A DNA stretch of 35,993 nt from Hofstenia miamia (taxonomy: Eukaryota; Xenacoelomorpha; Acoela; Hofsteniidae), in NCBI GenBank assembly GCA_900660155.1, contig CABFPE010000056.1, forward strand, positions 1,035,436 to 1,071,428, given 5' to 3'. The stretch's first letter is position 1; every line of letters begins with the position of its first letter. The notes under the pieces were generated by a model. The model saw only the letters and a program-made list of their open reading frames with translations. It searched no databases and was not told the origin of the DNA. This document shows positions 22,334-33,381 of the stretch, piece by piece. Both the position numbers and the translations under genes were made by a program.

Positions 22334-22339
22334 TACACC

Positions 22340-23515
22340 ACAATGTATTGTAAAGATTTTATTAAAAAGCATCGCTTAGAAAAATTCAACAAAATTTAAA
22401 TTATGTCAGCATAAACAACAAAGCTTTTGTGGCTCCTATTTTATTGTTGTTTTGTTTGTTTGAAAATAAAACCGTAAGCATTTGGAGTCTTCAAATTTTA
22501 AAAAGATTCCCCTAGTTTGCAGTCTTCCAAAAACATCATCTTCTGCTTCCTAATGGACGAAAAATGACATGATTTGCTAGTAAGTAAAATATTAAATATC
22601 ATTTTCCAAAAACATGAAGTAATTTAGTTGTAACATTTTGACAACATCTGTTTTGTCATCATCAAACTACTGAAGAGTTAAACACAATCACACTAGCTAT
22701 CCATGTGCTTACAAACTGTATCACTTAAATTATTCATAAGGAAGTATATTATGATAGAAAATTGCCACTTTAAACTCACTCTTGTAAAATTTCAAAATTG
22801 TTTACATATTTGCTATTTTATTAATGTTACAAGTATGCTTCCGTACATATTCCATTATTATTTGCATTTTAAGGTATTATTGAAAACAAAATATATATTT
22901 GCATAAATTATTCCAACCTGTGTAAGGCACCAAAGTTCAAAATTAATGCGAGGTTTCTTAAAAACAAACTGAATAATTGATGCAAGCAAATATATTTTTT
23001 CAACATTGTGATATTCATATTTTTAAGAAAAATAGCAAATGAATGAAAAAATTTCAACTTTTACAAGAGTGAAATTAGTTGTATCAAAGTAAAGCTATTC
23101 AATAACTTCATAATAAAAGATATTGATGGCATGGTTTGTAAGCAAAGCCACTAGATGTGTGCTTTTGTTAAAATATTCAGAATTTTGATGATGATGACAG
23201 ACAAATGCCAAATTTATCTCACTAAATTACTTTGTGTGAAAAGGTTTTTGGCAAATCATATATAATACTATATGTATAACCAAATGATGTCGTTTTTGCG
23301 TCCATTAGGCGGACAGAAAACGACGTATTTTGTGAGGATATAAATATTGGCCTTGCAACATTTGGTGTGTAAGTTTGATTCGTGTATATTGTAAATCATT
23401 CATAGAATTGCAGAAAAAATTTAATCATAAGTAGCTTTTACAATGGGCGGCTAGGCGAATTTGTTTGTAAGTAGTTGTATAAAAATTGAAGTAAAGAATT
23501 GCAAAACAATAAGCT
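22340..23515. other. Intronic AT-rich stretch between exons 1 and 2
   Basis: No gene, transposon end or repeat was recognised; small open frames here have no motif. Confidence 0.5.
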
Positions 23516-23518
23516 TAC

Positions 23519-23637
23519 CATGGCTTACATTACTGTTACAATCAAGATATTGGGTGCCATTCTCATCATACAAATATTGGCCTTCTGCACGTACTGCTTT
23601 CACGGGATTGGATCTGTAGAATAGTTCACACTGATCT
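23519..23637 (-). CDS. Phospho-lyase gene, exon 1 of those found
   Basis: 119 bp read on the minus strand. The acceptor is tttttag before 23637 and the donor is G|GTAAGC after 23519. It enters after two bases of a codon and leaves after one. The translation runs from [19 protein letters not shown] to [14 protein letters not shown] and SNVSH, matching the segment just before the VGHCHP block of the family. The last base joins TT of the next exon to make Val. The true first coding exon, holding the start Met, should lie upstream at higher coordinates or outside the window; I did not find it. Confidence 0.9.
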
Positions 23638-23971
23638 CTAAAAATGGAGAAATAAACAAAAATATTTTGAATTGCGTAATAAGATTTAGCAAATCAATCA
23701 AAATAAACAGTGTAAGTAATGAACTTTATAATAAACTTTCAAAAGTTATGAAGCAATTTGCAGCCGATTTTGAACTGACACTGAAATGGCGGCTGTCCGC
23801 ATACATCAAGTGCGCTTTCAGAACTGGATTTTTTTCATGTGGACGGACGATCAATGTCGAGTGATCATGACCAGAAGCACTTGATTCCATTGAATTGCAA
23901 TATTTTACAAACAGTTAAGCAAATACATTTTAAATTTGATACATTTATCACAAAACTTTGTAATTGCTTTT

Positions 23972-24083
23972 TTAAAATTACCACCCACTTCGTTTATAGA
24001 GATGGCGACATCCTGTGGAATGTTTACAAGAATTAAAATTACCACCCACTTCGTTTATAGAGATGGCGACATCCTGTGGAATG
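23972..24083. repeat. Tandem duplication, 61-bp period, two copies
   Basis: The 51 bp from ttaaaattaccacccacttc to tcctgtggaatg at 23972-24022 recur without difference at 24033-24083, separated by 10 bp. It lies just upstream (gene direction) of the first located exon of the phospho-lyase gene. Confidence 0.95.
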
Positions 24084-24175
24084 GCATTTGACAAACAGTA
24101 AAAGTCAACGTATTGGTGATACTTGGATCAACAATTGAGAGCTAATTACCTACTATGGATAAATAACTTAGGAAT

Positions 24176-24423
24176 AACCATAAATTTGTTGCTACATTAC
24201 ATATATGGAATACATATTGAAACTTAAGGCAACGGTTAGTGCATCTAATCTAATGACATGTCTATAGTAATAGAATAAGCAAAATGTTACTTTGAATAAA
24301 ACCATAAATTTGTTGCTACATTACATATATGGAATACATATTGAAACTTAAGGCAACTGTTAGTGCATCTAATCTAATGACATGTCTATAGTAATAGAAT
24401 AAGCAAAATGTTACTTTGAATAA
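24176..24423. repeat. Tandem duplication, 124-bp period, two copies
   Basis: Unit 24176-24299 recurs at 24300-24423 with a single visible difference (aacggtt versus aactgtt). No coding content. Confidence 0.95.
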
Positions 24424-24429
24424 AAATGA

Positions 24430-25690
24430 ATATTTGATAGGATAGAAGGAACTGTTTTTTAAAGTTTACCAACGGCAGCTTCATTACATTGCAAACATAT
24501 TTTTATAGAATGTCTTTTTCAAGTGAACTATAGATTTTTGTTATCATAGGTTTTGCTAAAACTTCAATTTTATTTCTGATGAAAAAGTCGATTAGATGAC
24601 ATATAATTATAATAGTATTAAGTACATTTAACTATTTGATGGCGTATGTAGTCATGCAACAGTGAACCATTTAAACATCAAATAAATGTCTTCAATTCAC
24701 ATTATAATGAGACGCACTTTATCAGTATTTTCAATTCTGACTTTTACTTCGTATTATACGTTCAATCACACATGATAAAACCCGGCTCCGCCCGCTAAAA
24801 CAGTTGCGAAAAAATTCCATATTGCTCTAAGTAATATTTATTAACAATGTATCGAGGATTATTTACAAAATGCTGGTACCGGTATCCGCTCATAAGAGAT
24901 AAGACCCTTAGGTTGAACTTACAATAACCTATTTATTAATAACTCTAATCTATACACAGTTTGCAAAGAACTATTCAAAACTAAAAATCAATTGTATTTG
25001 CCACGTTTGGCGAGTAAGTTGTACGGCTGGAAGGTATACCGACATCAAAACCGATAAATGTATAACTATATTATTTAAGGGTATTTGCACTGAGTGTGTA
25101 ATATTAATTATATTTCTGTCCGTGATATTTGAGAAAGAGAGAATGTAAGCATCAGAAAAAAATTACATGCAGTTATAGTTACTTTAACATTTACATATTC
25201 TATACTTTTTAAACAAGAAAATACAGTCTACACATTTTAGCTTGCTGCAAATAATGCCCCAAGCTATTTTGACCTTATTTTTGAATTGAATTGTTCCACG
25301 TAACCTTACTTAAAAATCAAACACAACTGATTGCGTAATTATCTATACCTTAGTTAAGACCTCGTACACTGCCGTAATATAAACTCTTATTATTACACTT
25401 TACTTTACAACAGTTCCCGACAAGACTTATGTTCAAGTTATAGAATTTCGCGCATACAATTGTTAGGCACATGTGGAATGGTACATCGGTACATACTCGA
25501 AACGAAGCAATATATTATATTGTGAACCGCGCAAATATTTCAAATGGTAACTATTTATTAAGTCGTGATTTAATTATCAGAACAAATTGGTATTTCTAAG
25601 GAAGTAAAGCTTAATGAATACAAATACTTTTTTGCAGTCTAGATAATTTCAAGTAGTTCAGAAAAACCACTGATAAAGCGAATTGCAAAA
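24430..25690. other. AT-rich stretch upstream of the located exons
   Basis: It was searched by eye on the minus strand for the missing N-terminal exon of the phospho-lyase gene without success. No transposon signature seen. Confidence 0.4.
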
Positions 25691-25699
25691 TATATTTGA

Positions 25700-25868
25700 A
25701 GTGGTATGCTACACTGCGGATCTTTTACCAAACTTTTTTCAGGATTTTTGTTCGTTATGCTGCAGTTTTTGCTTAAATTTTTGTCGGGATTTTTGTGAGC
25801 TATAGTGCGGATTTTTGTTTAAGCAAAAATCTGGATAAAAGCTTGGACAAAAACGTTAGCGTAGCCCT
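25700..25868. mobile_element. Foldback (palindromic) element
   Basis: The left half (tatgctacactgcggatctt ... ttttgcttaaatttttgtc) is an imperfect reverse complement of the right half (...ttttgtttaagcaaaaatct ... gttagcgtagccc), centred near 25780. Ends carry GCTAC/GTAGC. The repeated ttttgctt and ggattttt words inside also form short direct repeats. No target duplication was identified. Confidence 0.6.
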
Positions 25869-25869
25869 C

Positions 25870-27000
25870 TTAAGTGTTGCTCGATAAGTTTCCAGCTTAG
25901 AAACACAAACACTACCATCCAAACCCATCCCTGTCCATTTATCACGAATAAATTATTCCAACTTCAACATCTTTCCCATGTTTAATTAAAAATTATCTGT
26001 ATCTATTAACAGACAAAATCACTGCTTTAAGTCCTGTGTAATTTGTGAAATACATGTAAGTCTGCACTTGATTTGAAGGGTTATTATTGCGCTGATTTTT
26101 ATCAGATTTCTATACAGCATCTCTAAATCTACAATCGAAATGGATTAACTACATGTAATTTATAATCTCAAATAAACTGATTTCAATTGGAAATATTTTC
26201 TATTTTTGAATCTAAGCATTTAGTTTTAATACAGGCATTGTTCAAATGATATTAAAATCTCAAGGTATATGAATCATTTTATTTGCACACCACTATGTTC
26301 AATACATGCTCTACAGCACAGTGAAATAAGGCGATTTAAACAAAGAAAGATTGTCAGCAATAAATCATCGTCGATGGTTTTACAGATTGCTTCGTTTTAG
26401 TGAAAACGTGTTTGAAATAGCGACATTCAATTTTGTAAGTTGGGAATAATTTTGAAAATCCACGTCGTTAGTTCTTTAACAGATAAATGACATATGCAAT
26501 AGTAAATGTCGGACAAAACCTTCCTGACAAGAAATATTCATAGATGCTTTTGTAAGAACAAAACGTCATAATTTAACATTTGTTTCTCACTAGTGTATTA
26601 ACAGCAAATTTGATACACAATTATTTCTCAGAATATTACATGAACCTAGTTTATTCTTATGCAAGAAAACATCCAAAGTTTGTTTACTACAAAAAGAATT
26701 AGTTAGAAATTTTGTCATTTCGTTAAATATTATAATGAGAGCAACATTGTGGGGAGCAGAATGCTGCATATTTACATGTTAGTAAAGAGTTTATCCCATT
26801 CGCGGACTGTGTTATAGGACTAGATTGATTCTCCAACAAGATGGGGTAACCAACCCCCCCATACTTCAGGACATACCCAAAGTTTCTTCAGAGAAAAATA
26901 TTGGCAATTTTTGCAGTAGCTTGCCAACTTATCGGCCCTTAACCTATAGAAAATGTTTGGGGGATCATGAAGTACGATGTGGATAAAATTTAAAGAATAC
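25870..27000. other. AT-rich stretch without a recognised gene
   Basis: No supportable feature. Confidence 0.5.
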
Positions 27001-27149
27001 GCAAAATTCCCCCAAGAATGCAGAATAATGTGATAGTTAATTAGGGACATTTTTGAAATGTGTTGTCTTTTACTTAAAGTTATAGAAAACTTAATTTGCC
27101 ATCGATTGATTTAAATTTTGTTGCTGCGAGTATTTTTGTTGCTACTGAA

Positions 27150-27560
27150 AAAAATTTATTTCTAATTTTTCTGACCGGAGATATATCAATTAGTAATGAA
27201 TGTGATATTTTATCAAATTTTTTGCTTAATTCAACATAAAATGAAAGCAAATGACAGCTTATGGTACATGAATTATATAACGTTAGGTATGGAGAGAATT
27301 AACTTTTTTTGAAAAATATGAATTTTCAAAGAATATAGTTAATCTTTTCAAACACCAGGACACGCTTTAGCACACAATTTCAACAGTACATTCAAGCATG
27401 TTCACAAAGTTTGGGTTTCTAAATTTCTTATTAGGCTTGGAGAAAATTCGTTGAAAATGTGAAAAAAACGGGTCGTCACTTTAGAATTACACCAAACTGT
27501 TTAAGGTTAAAAGTGGAGCATGAGGTGAATTGCACGATTTAGTTTTCAAGTACACATGAA
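27150..27560 (-). repeat. Third diverged copy of the 31127-type repeat, minus strand
   Basis: Read on the minus strand, ttttctccaagcctaataag, a gcttgaatgtactgttgaaatt segment, ttctttgaaaattcatattttt and ttcatgta align in order with 3765-4325 and in part with 32020-32130. Ends are not defined. Low identity indicates an old insertion. Confidence 0.4.
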
Positions 27561-30116
27561 ATAATGTTTGTTATAATCCAAATCAAGCTAAATTTTCTGA
27601 TTTCTATTAGTACCAACGAAATAAAAGATGCAATGTTTGGAAATGAATTTATTAGTTTATTTAGAGACTTTAAGTAAGCAAAATGAAATATTTAAAATCT
27701 TTCTTCAGGCAGGTCACTTCTTATTTAAAAACAATGCTTTTTGACATTTGAAGAAATGCTAAAATTATCAAATTTAAATTGTTTACCATCAACTACTTCG
27801 AAAATTCTGAATCAGGCAAAATCGATTGTTTATGCAATAAATTTCATCTAAGAGCTTGTGACGTCGAAATTTTTCATTCGATGCAGATTCGACCCCACTT
27901 AACCAATCGATTCCGTTCAAAATCGAATTTTTCTTTTTAACCGCATAAAGCCTTTTTTCGAATATAGTCTAAATTTAATGGAACTTCATGTACATGTCAA
28001 TCAAAAAATTTTAAAAAATGCTAACAAAATGTTATTATAAGTATAAAACCGTTCTATTTATATCAAAATATATTAGTCTACTAAGATTCGCTCGGTCCGA
28101 TTAATGCAGCACATAGTTTGATGCAATGTGTATACAATTAGTTTTATGTCATGAAATAATAACAAACTCATAGTAATGAAGGATAAACTGACAAATATTA
28201 CAGATAGTATCTGAAACCCATTTCAAACTTCTAAACACATAATCTAAAATTTTATATACAATCTTGTATTACATTCAAATGGATGTGTACAAAGCAGACG
28301 ACGTATGATTAACCTTCAAATTATTAGGCCTATTTGGATGACTCCTTTCCATGCCAATAATTTAAACATATTGAAGATATAAATTTTGTATTAAAATCAT
28401 TCGTAAGGTAATAAAACAGCTACACGTATACAGTAATAAGTATATATATACTGTATATGTATAATTTTTTAATCTTTTAGCGATAATAATAATCTTTATC
28501 TTTATGTTTAACTAATAATAATTTGGTATCCAAATCAAATTCATCAATTTGTTGGCGGGATTTCTGTAAATTCAATGAACAAATGTAATTTCGACAAATT
28601 TCGATGTAGGTAAAAACGTGCTGAGATTTATCAGCACTCCACGCTGATCGGCTTAGCGCCACTTAGGAGGACAACCATTAGCACAGAATTAACACCTGCT
28701 GTGCAGCAACCACAGATACCGATATAAGTAAGCATAAGGTAATCAATATGCACGGAATATTTGAGATAGCAAAACCGCATCCAATTAAATCTAGGATATG
28801 GCTAAAACGAATTAGGAGTCTAGGATTAAACACCATTTTATTTAATATAATTCCAGTCATATATTGAGATTTTGAAAATAGAAGTACTAAAAAGGAAATC
28901 TTGAATAGACAGATGATGATAAAAAGGTTTGAAGGAATGAGTAAGCATGGCTTCTTCAAAAAAATTTTAAACGCTTATAATTCAAATAAAAAACTAATGT
29001 GTATATTTATAAAGTATAAAAGACAATCACATTTTATCAAAAATTAACTTGAGCTCAGGCCAAAATATTATCATCTAAAAAATAACAAAATCCAACTAGT
29101 TTAAAACCAGCGCAGTGGTTGCATGGAAGTTTTAAGAATAAAATGACGTATTCAAAGAATTTGCTTGACTCAGTAAAATGAGGAACGTCTGCATTAGGGC
29201 TGTATGTAAATGGGTTGATTCAACCCAAACCATGGGTAAAGTCATATTTCTTGTTCACTATTTGGATTGGGTTGGGAAAAATAATAAAAAATATAAAGCA
29301 TATAATTGGTTGGGAAATTGTTTCAAAGCAATGTAAAGGTCATGATTACAGGAGTTGTGTATATCGTTTTTGTTATATTTTTAATTTCAGGATAAAAACG
29401 TCAAATTATACATGTATAATAGTTATAAAGCAAAGACCTATGGAAGCAGTGAAGCTGTAGTTGGGTCCTATTGAAAATGTTCGTCACACTTTAGTACAGC
29501 TTTGTGTTTGGTCAAATTTTATTAGTGAATTTTGTGTTAAGTCAATATATATTGACCCATTTATAGCTCTCATTAGATTGTTAACAAAAGATGTTAAAAT
29601 ATCCCCAGAAACTGTAAATTATTGCATAAATAGACCACAAACTTTTTTACAAGCTTAGTATTTAACCTTTAAAATTTTTGTTTATAATGCTATATTTCTC
29701 CGCGAAAAAATTAATATTGGAAACATTAAGGGTATTCCTCTCATGTCCTCTAGATGCACCACTGCTTAGGACTTAGGAGCATCATCAATCAGTAAATTTC
29801 GACTCTTTTACAATATCCTCGGCGTATTCTATTCAATATTAATCGCTATTCATAATGCATATAATGTACGTTTATTAATGGAAGCGAATGTGTGAACAGC
29901 AAAGGGGTTAATCTAAGAAATGCGTAGAGCAACCAAGTTTTTGAGTGAAATTAATTTTCAAGGTTCTCTTACCTTAGAAATTACAATATAAAATACATGT
30001 TGATACTAAAAAACTTTATAGAACAATACTTTTACTAAATGGCATAATCCACTAACAGGGCTTATCAAATCAATATAATGGAAAAAATGCAAAATGCCCT
30101 CTACAAGACCTTATTA
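27561..30116. other. AT-rich stretch without a recognised gene
   Basis: Open frames at 28678-28959 (minus, hydrophobic) and 29215-29658 (plus) have no motif that I can place and are probably chance. A TA-rich palindrome lies near 28441-28462. Confidence 0.4.
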
Positions 30117-30589
30117 GCAGATCCAGATTTACCAATAGGCAGAGTAGACAGTTGACTAGTGTAAGGCGTCAACATTTTTGTGGGCGGGACTTTTAGCAAT
30201 AAAAAACAAAAATTAGCGAAATAATTTGATTTCCAGAAAGGATAATGGAAATGGACATATAAATTTATATGGGCCCACTAAATAATACGGCCTAATTACA
30301 TTTTTTAGTATTAAATCATTTTTACTTCTTTCTACAGATTTTGATGAAATTCACGCAGGAAGTGATTTCAAAAGTTATTTCCGAATATTTTGACCTACTG
30401 TGGTTCTTTAATATACATTGTTTTAGCGTACATTGTCTTAAAAAACTCCAGTGTATCGAAATTAAAATAAAACGGCAAATAATTTTGAAAGTAATTTAAA
30501 ATATAAATCTTAGCGTATCATCGAAAAAATTCTTGAGGCAGCACGTTTCCTATCTGCCTAAGGTAGCATCAGGTCTAAATCCGGCTTGC
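30117..30589. mobile_element. Terminal-inverted-repeat element, about 473 bp
   Basis: The left end GCAGATCCAGATTTA with AATAGGCAGA inside pairs imperfectly with the right end TAAATCCGGCTTGC with ATCTGCCTA inside. The words resemble a common non-autonomous DNA transposon end reading roughly GATCCGGATTTACC...AGGCA. Flanks are TTATTA and TAATTA, not a clean target duplication. No coding capacity. Confidence 0.5.
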
Positions 30590-30594
30590 TAATT

Positions 30595-31118
30595 ACATAC
30601 AGTTTATTAATATTTGATTTTATATGCTAATTTAGTATGAATATCTTACATAATATATGTTTCTCTATTCCGCACGGTTAGAACTGACATTGTTTAATAT
30701 TAGACCTACATACAACTATCAAATATATAATTCGAGTATAAGCTTACCCTATATGAGCTTTTCTCAATGTTTGAGTTTCTGCTGTAGGAAGAATTTTCAA
30801 CAAATCCGTCATTGTTGTCGTCTGCGTAAAATAGCAAAACTATTTATTATATACACAGCTGAATAAATTACTAAATGTGTCGCTAGAGGTCTACTCTGCG
30901 TTAAATAATTTATGCATAGATTTCAACGGCACGAAGCAAACCATTAGGAACTTTGGGCCAAGTTTGAAATATGGTAGAATAGGAAGATAAATAGTGGTAT
31001 ACATCGTGATGTGCGAGTTAATCAGGCCAGGATAAATCAGGTTAAGCGCCAAAAAAATGGATAAATTAGGACATTTTTTCCACAGGTTAAACACTGTAAA
31101 ACAGAACAAAAATATTAT
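30595..31118. other. AT-rich stretch without a recognised gene
   Basis: Short open frames on both strands lack motifs. Nothing supportable. Confidence 0.5.
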
Positions 31119-31126
31119 GTCCGCTT

Positions 31127-32497
31127 CAGTGGCGTCAAGTCTGGAAGGCTCAAGCCCCCCTCCCCCGTTTTCGGAAAACTGAAATTTTTTATGGAATTTT
31201 ATTAAGTTTCTTTTGTAACTTTGTCATCATTTCAGTGCATTTTACAGCCAATTATTACACAATTATCAATATGACTATTTTAAAAAAAAACTTCCAAAAG
31301 TTTTTTTAGTAATTCAAAAATGAGATTCACTGGAATTTTGTATATCAATGCCTACAATAAAGATTAATGCTTCAATTCTTCTCAAATGTACTAATTCAAT
31401 AATAAAAATTTTGCAAAAACAAAAAACTCATCACATCAAGAAATTTTCCATATTCTCTCACATTTGAAATATGTAAGAAGAGCCTGCATATAGAGATGAG
31501 GGGTAACTGAAAGAAACTGAAGCTTTAAGGATTTACTAAAAAGGACAGTGAAACAAAAATATTTTTTGAATTGGAGAATATTTTGACTCAGGGCAACTGT
31601 TGCAGGATTTCATAAATCAATTGAGAACATGATTTAAAGTACTTATTTACAAATTTATTTTCTGTTTTCGTCTTTTAAACTGAATAGCATAGTAAAACTC
31701 TGAAAAAATATTAAGAAAATTCTATAAACAGAATCTTTGTGAAGGTTTCTGCACTGAAAAGATATTTTTGCAAGAAATCTTTTTTCATGAAAGTTGACTT
31801 GCTTACAGAAGAATACCTGTTGTTTGAATTTAAAGGTTTTTTCTAGTAGCTCGAACAATGAAGTTTATTCAAGAAAACATGCTAAATTTTCAAATTAAGC
31901 TAGATTAAGCTGAAACGTCAGTGACTAAAATTTTACTATTTCAAGCAAAGCCAAAACAATATCAAAATTATCCCTAAAACAGCTTGCTTTTAAAATGACA
32001 AGCCATTTTCCCAACTTTTGAAGCATTTTTCTCCAAGCCTATATTCGTAGTGTTGTACTAAGGCGTGGCTGAAGTACTTGAATTTGTGAATTTTTTCATT
32101 AGATTTATATACTCTTTATACCAAATGTTCATGTAATTCTAAGGCTTAGAACTAATGGGAACAACAAAGAACTTTAATTGTATTTTTATATATAGATAGA
32201 TCTTCCAAACACATTGAGGTGCACCATGCAAAAATTAGAGTTAGCGGCATTTATAGCACCATGGTTGAAGAATTAATGTAAAATGTTGTGGGATCAAGCG
32301 TGGTTTTAAGACGTAACTGAAAGAAGCAATACTCCATATACAGTGGTACCTTCTGATTTTGTTTATTAGTTCGTAAGTTACGAGAGTTTCATTTTTTTCA
32401 GGGAATCATAAAAAAATTTGAGGAATTCCAAAGCTGTTTAAGGTAATGTTGCTTAATTCTTTCCAGGCACTGATTTCTAAGGGGTTTGACGCCACTG
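31127..32497. mobile_element. Non-autonomous hAT-like transposon, 1371 bp
   Basis: Perfect 12-bp terminal inverted repeats CAGTGGCGTCAA / TTGACGCCACTG are flanked by a perfect 8-bp target duplication GTCCGCTT (31119-31126 and 32498-32505). An 8-bp duplication with CAG-type ends is the hAT (or less likely P) signature. Inside there is no transposase-like frame; the only frame of note (31655-31858, minus) has no motif. A G/C-rich block (CCCCCCTCCCCC) lies just inside the left end. Diverged relatives occur at 3590-4640 and, inverted, near 27150-27560. Confidence 0.9.
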
Positions 32498-32526
32498 GTC
32501 CGCTTCACAATGCTGTTGCCAACTTT

Positions 32527-33381
32527 AATGAAAACATAGTAGAAGCAGCTAAGGACTAAGGAACAGGGAGGGTATTTGCTCAGCCAACAATGAAAACATA
32601 GTAGAAGCAGCTAAGGACTAAGGAACAGGGAGGGTATTTGCTCAGCCAACAATGAAAACATAGTAGAAGCAGCTAAGGACTAAGGAACAGGGAGGGTATT
32701 TGCTCAGCCAACAATGAAAACATAGTAGAAGCAGCTAAGGACTAAGGAACAGGGAGGGTATTTGCTCAGCCAACAATGAAAACATAGTAGAAGCAGCTAA
32801 GGACTAAGGAACAGGGAGGGTATTTGCTCAGCCAACAATGAAAACATAGTAGAAGCAGCTAAGGACTAAGGAACAGGGAGGGTATTTGCTCAGCCAACAA
32901 TGAAAACATAGTAGAAGCAGCTAAGGACTAAGGAACAGGGAGGGTATTTGCTCAGCCAACAATGAAAACATAGTAGAAGCAGCTAAGGACTAAGGAACAG
33001 GGAGGGTATTTGCTCAGCCAACAATGAAAACATAGTAGAAGCAGCTAAGGACTAAGGAACAGGGAGGGTATTTGCTCAGCCAACAATGAAAACATAGTAG
33101 AAGCAGCTAAGGACTAAGGAACAGGGAGGGTATTTGCTCAGCCAACAATGAAAACATAGTAGAAGCAGCTAAGGACTAAGGAACAGGGAGGGTATTTGCT
33201 CAGCCAACAATGAAAACATAGTAGAAGCAGCTAAGGACTAAGGAACAGGGAGGGTATTTGCTCAGCCAACAATGAAAACATAGTAGAAGCAGCTAAGGAC
33301 TAAGGAACAGGGAGGGTATTTGCTCAGCCAACAATGAAAACATAGTAGAAGCAGCTAAGGACTAAGGAACAGGGAGGGTAT
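32527..33381. repeat. 62-bp minisatellite, 13.8 copies
   Basis: The unit starts aatgaaaacatagtagaagc and ends ggtatttgctcagccaac. Thirteen full units start every 62 bp from 32527, and a 14th, from 33333, stops after about 49 bp. I see no difference between units. The period is not a multiple of three and units carry stops, so it is non-coding. The array begins 21 bp after the right target duplication of the 31127-32497 element. Confidence 0.98.

Noticed and set aside
26820..27050. 76-codon minus-strand frame with Trp/Cys-rich end
   Set aside because: No family match by eye, and it does not fit the phospho-lyase N-terminus.
27870..27920. B-box-like GGGGTCGAATC on the minus strand as a tRNA or SINE
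   Set aside because: The A-box-like TGGTTAAGTGG is directly adjacent instead of 30-45 bp away, so no polymerase III promoter can be formed.
29215..29658. Two consecutive plus-strand open frames
   Set aside because: They adjoin in frame across a stop codon but show no motif; composition matches the AT-rich background.
32527..33381. CRISPR-like array
   Set aside because: The 62-bp units are contiguous and identical with no variable spacers, and the DNA is animal; it is a minisatellite.
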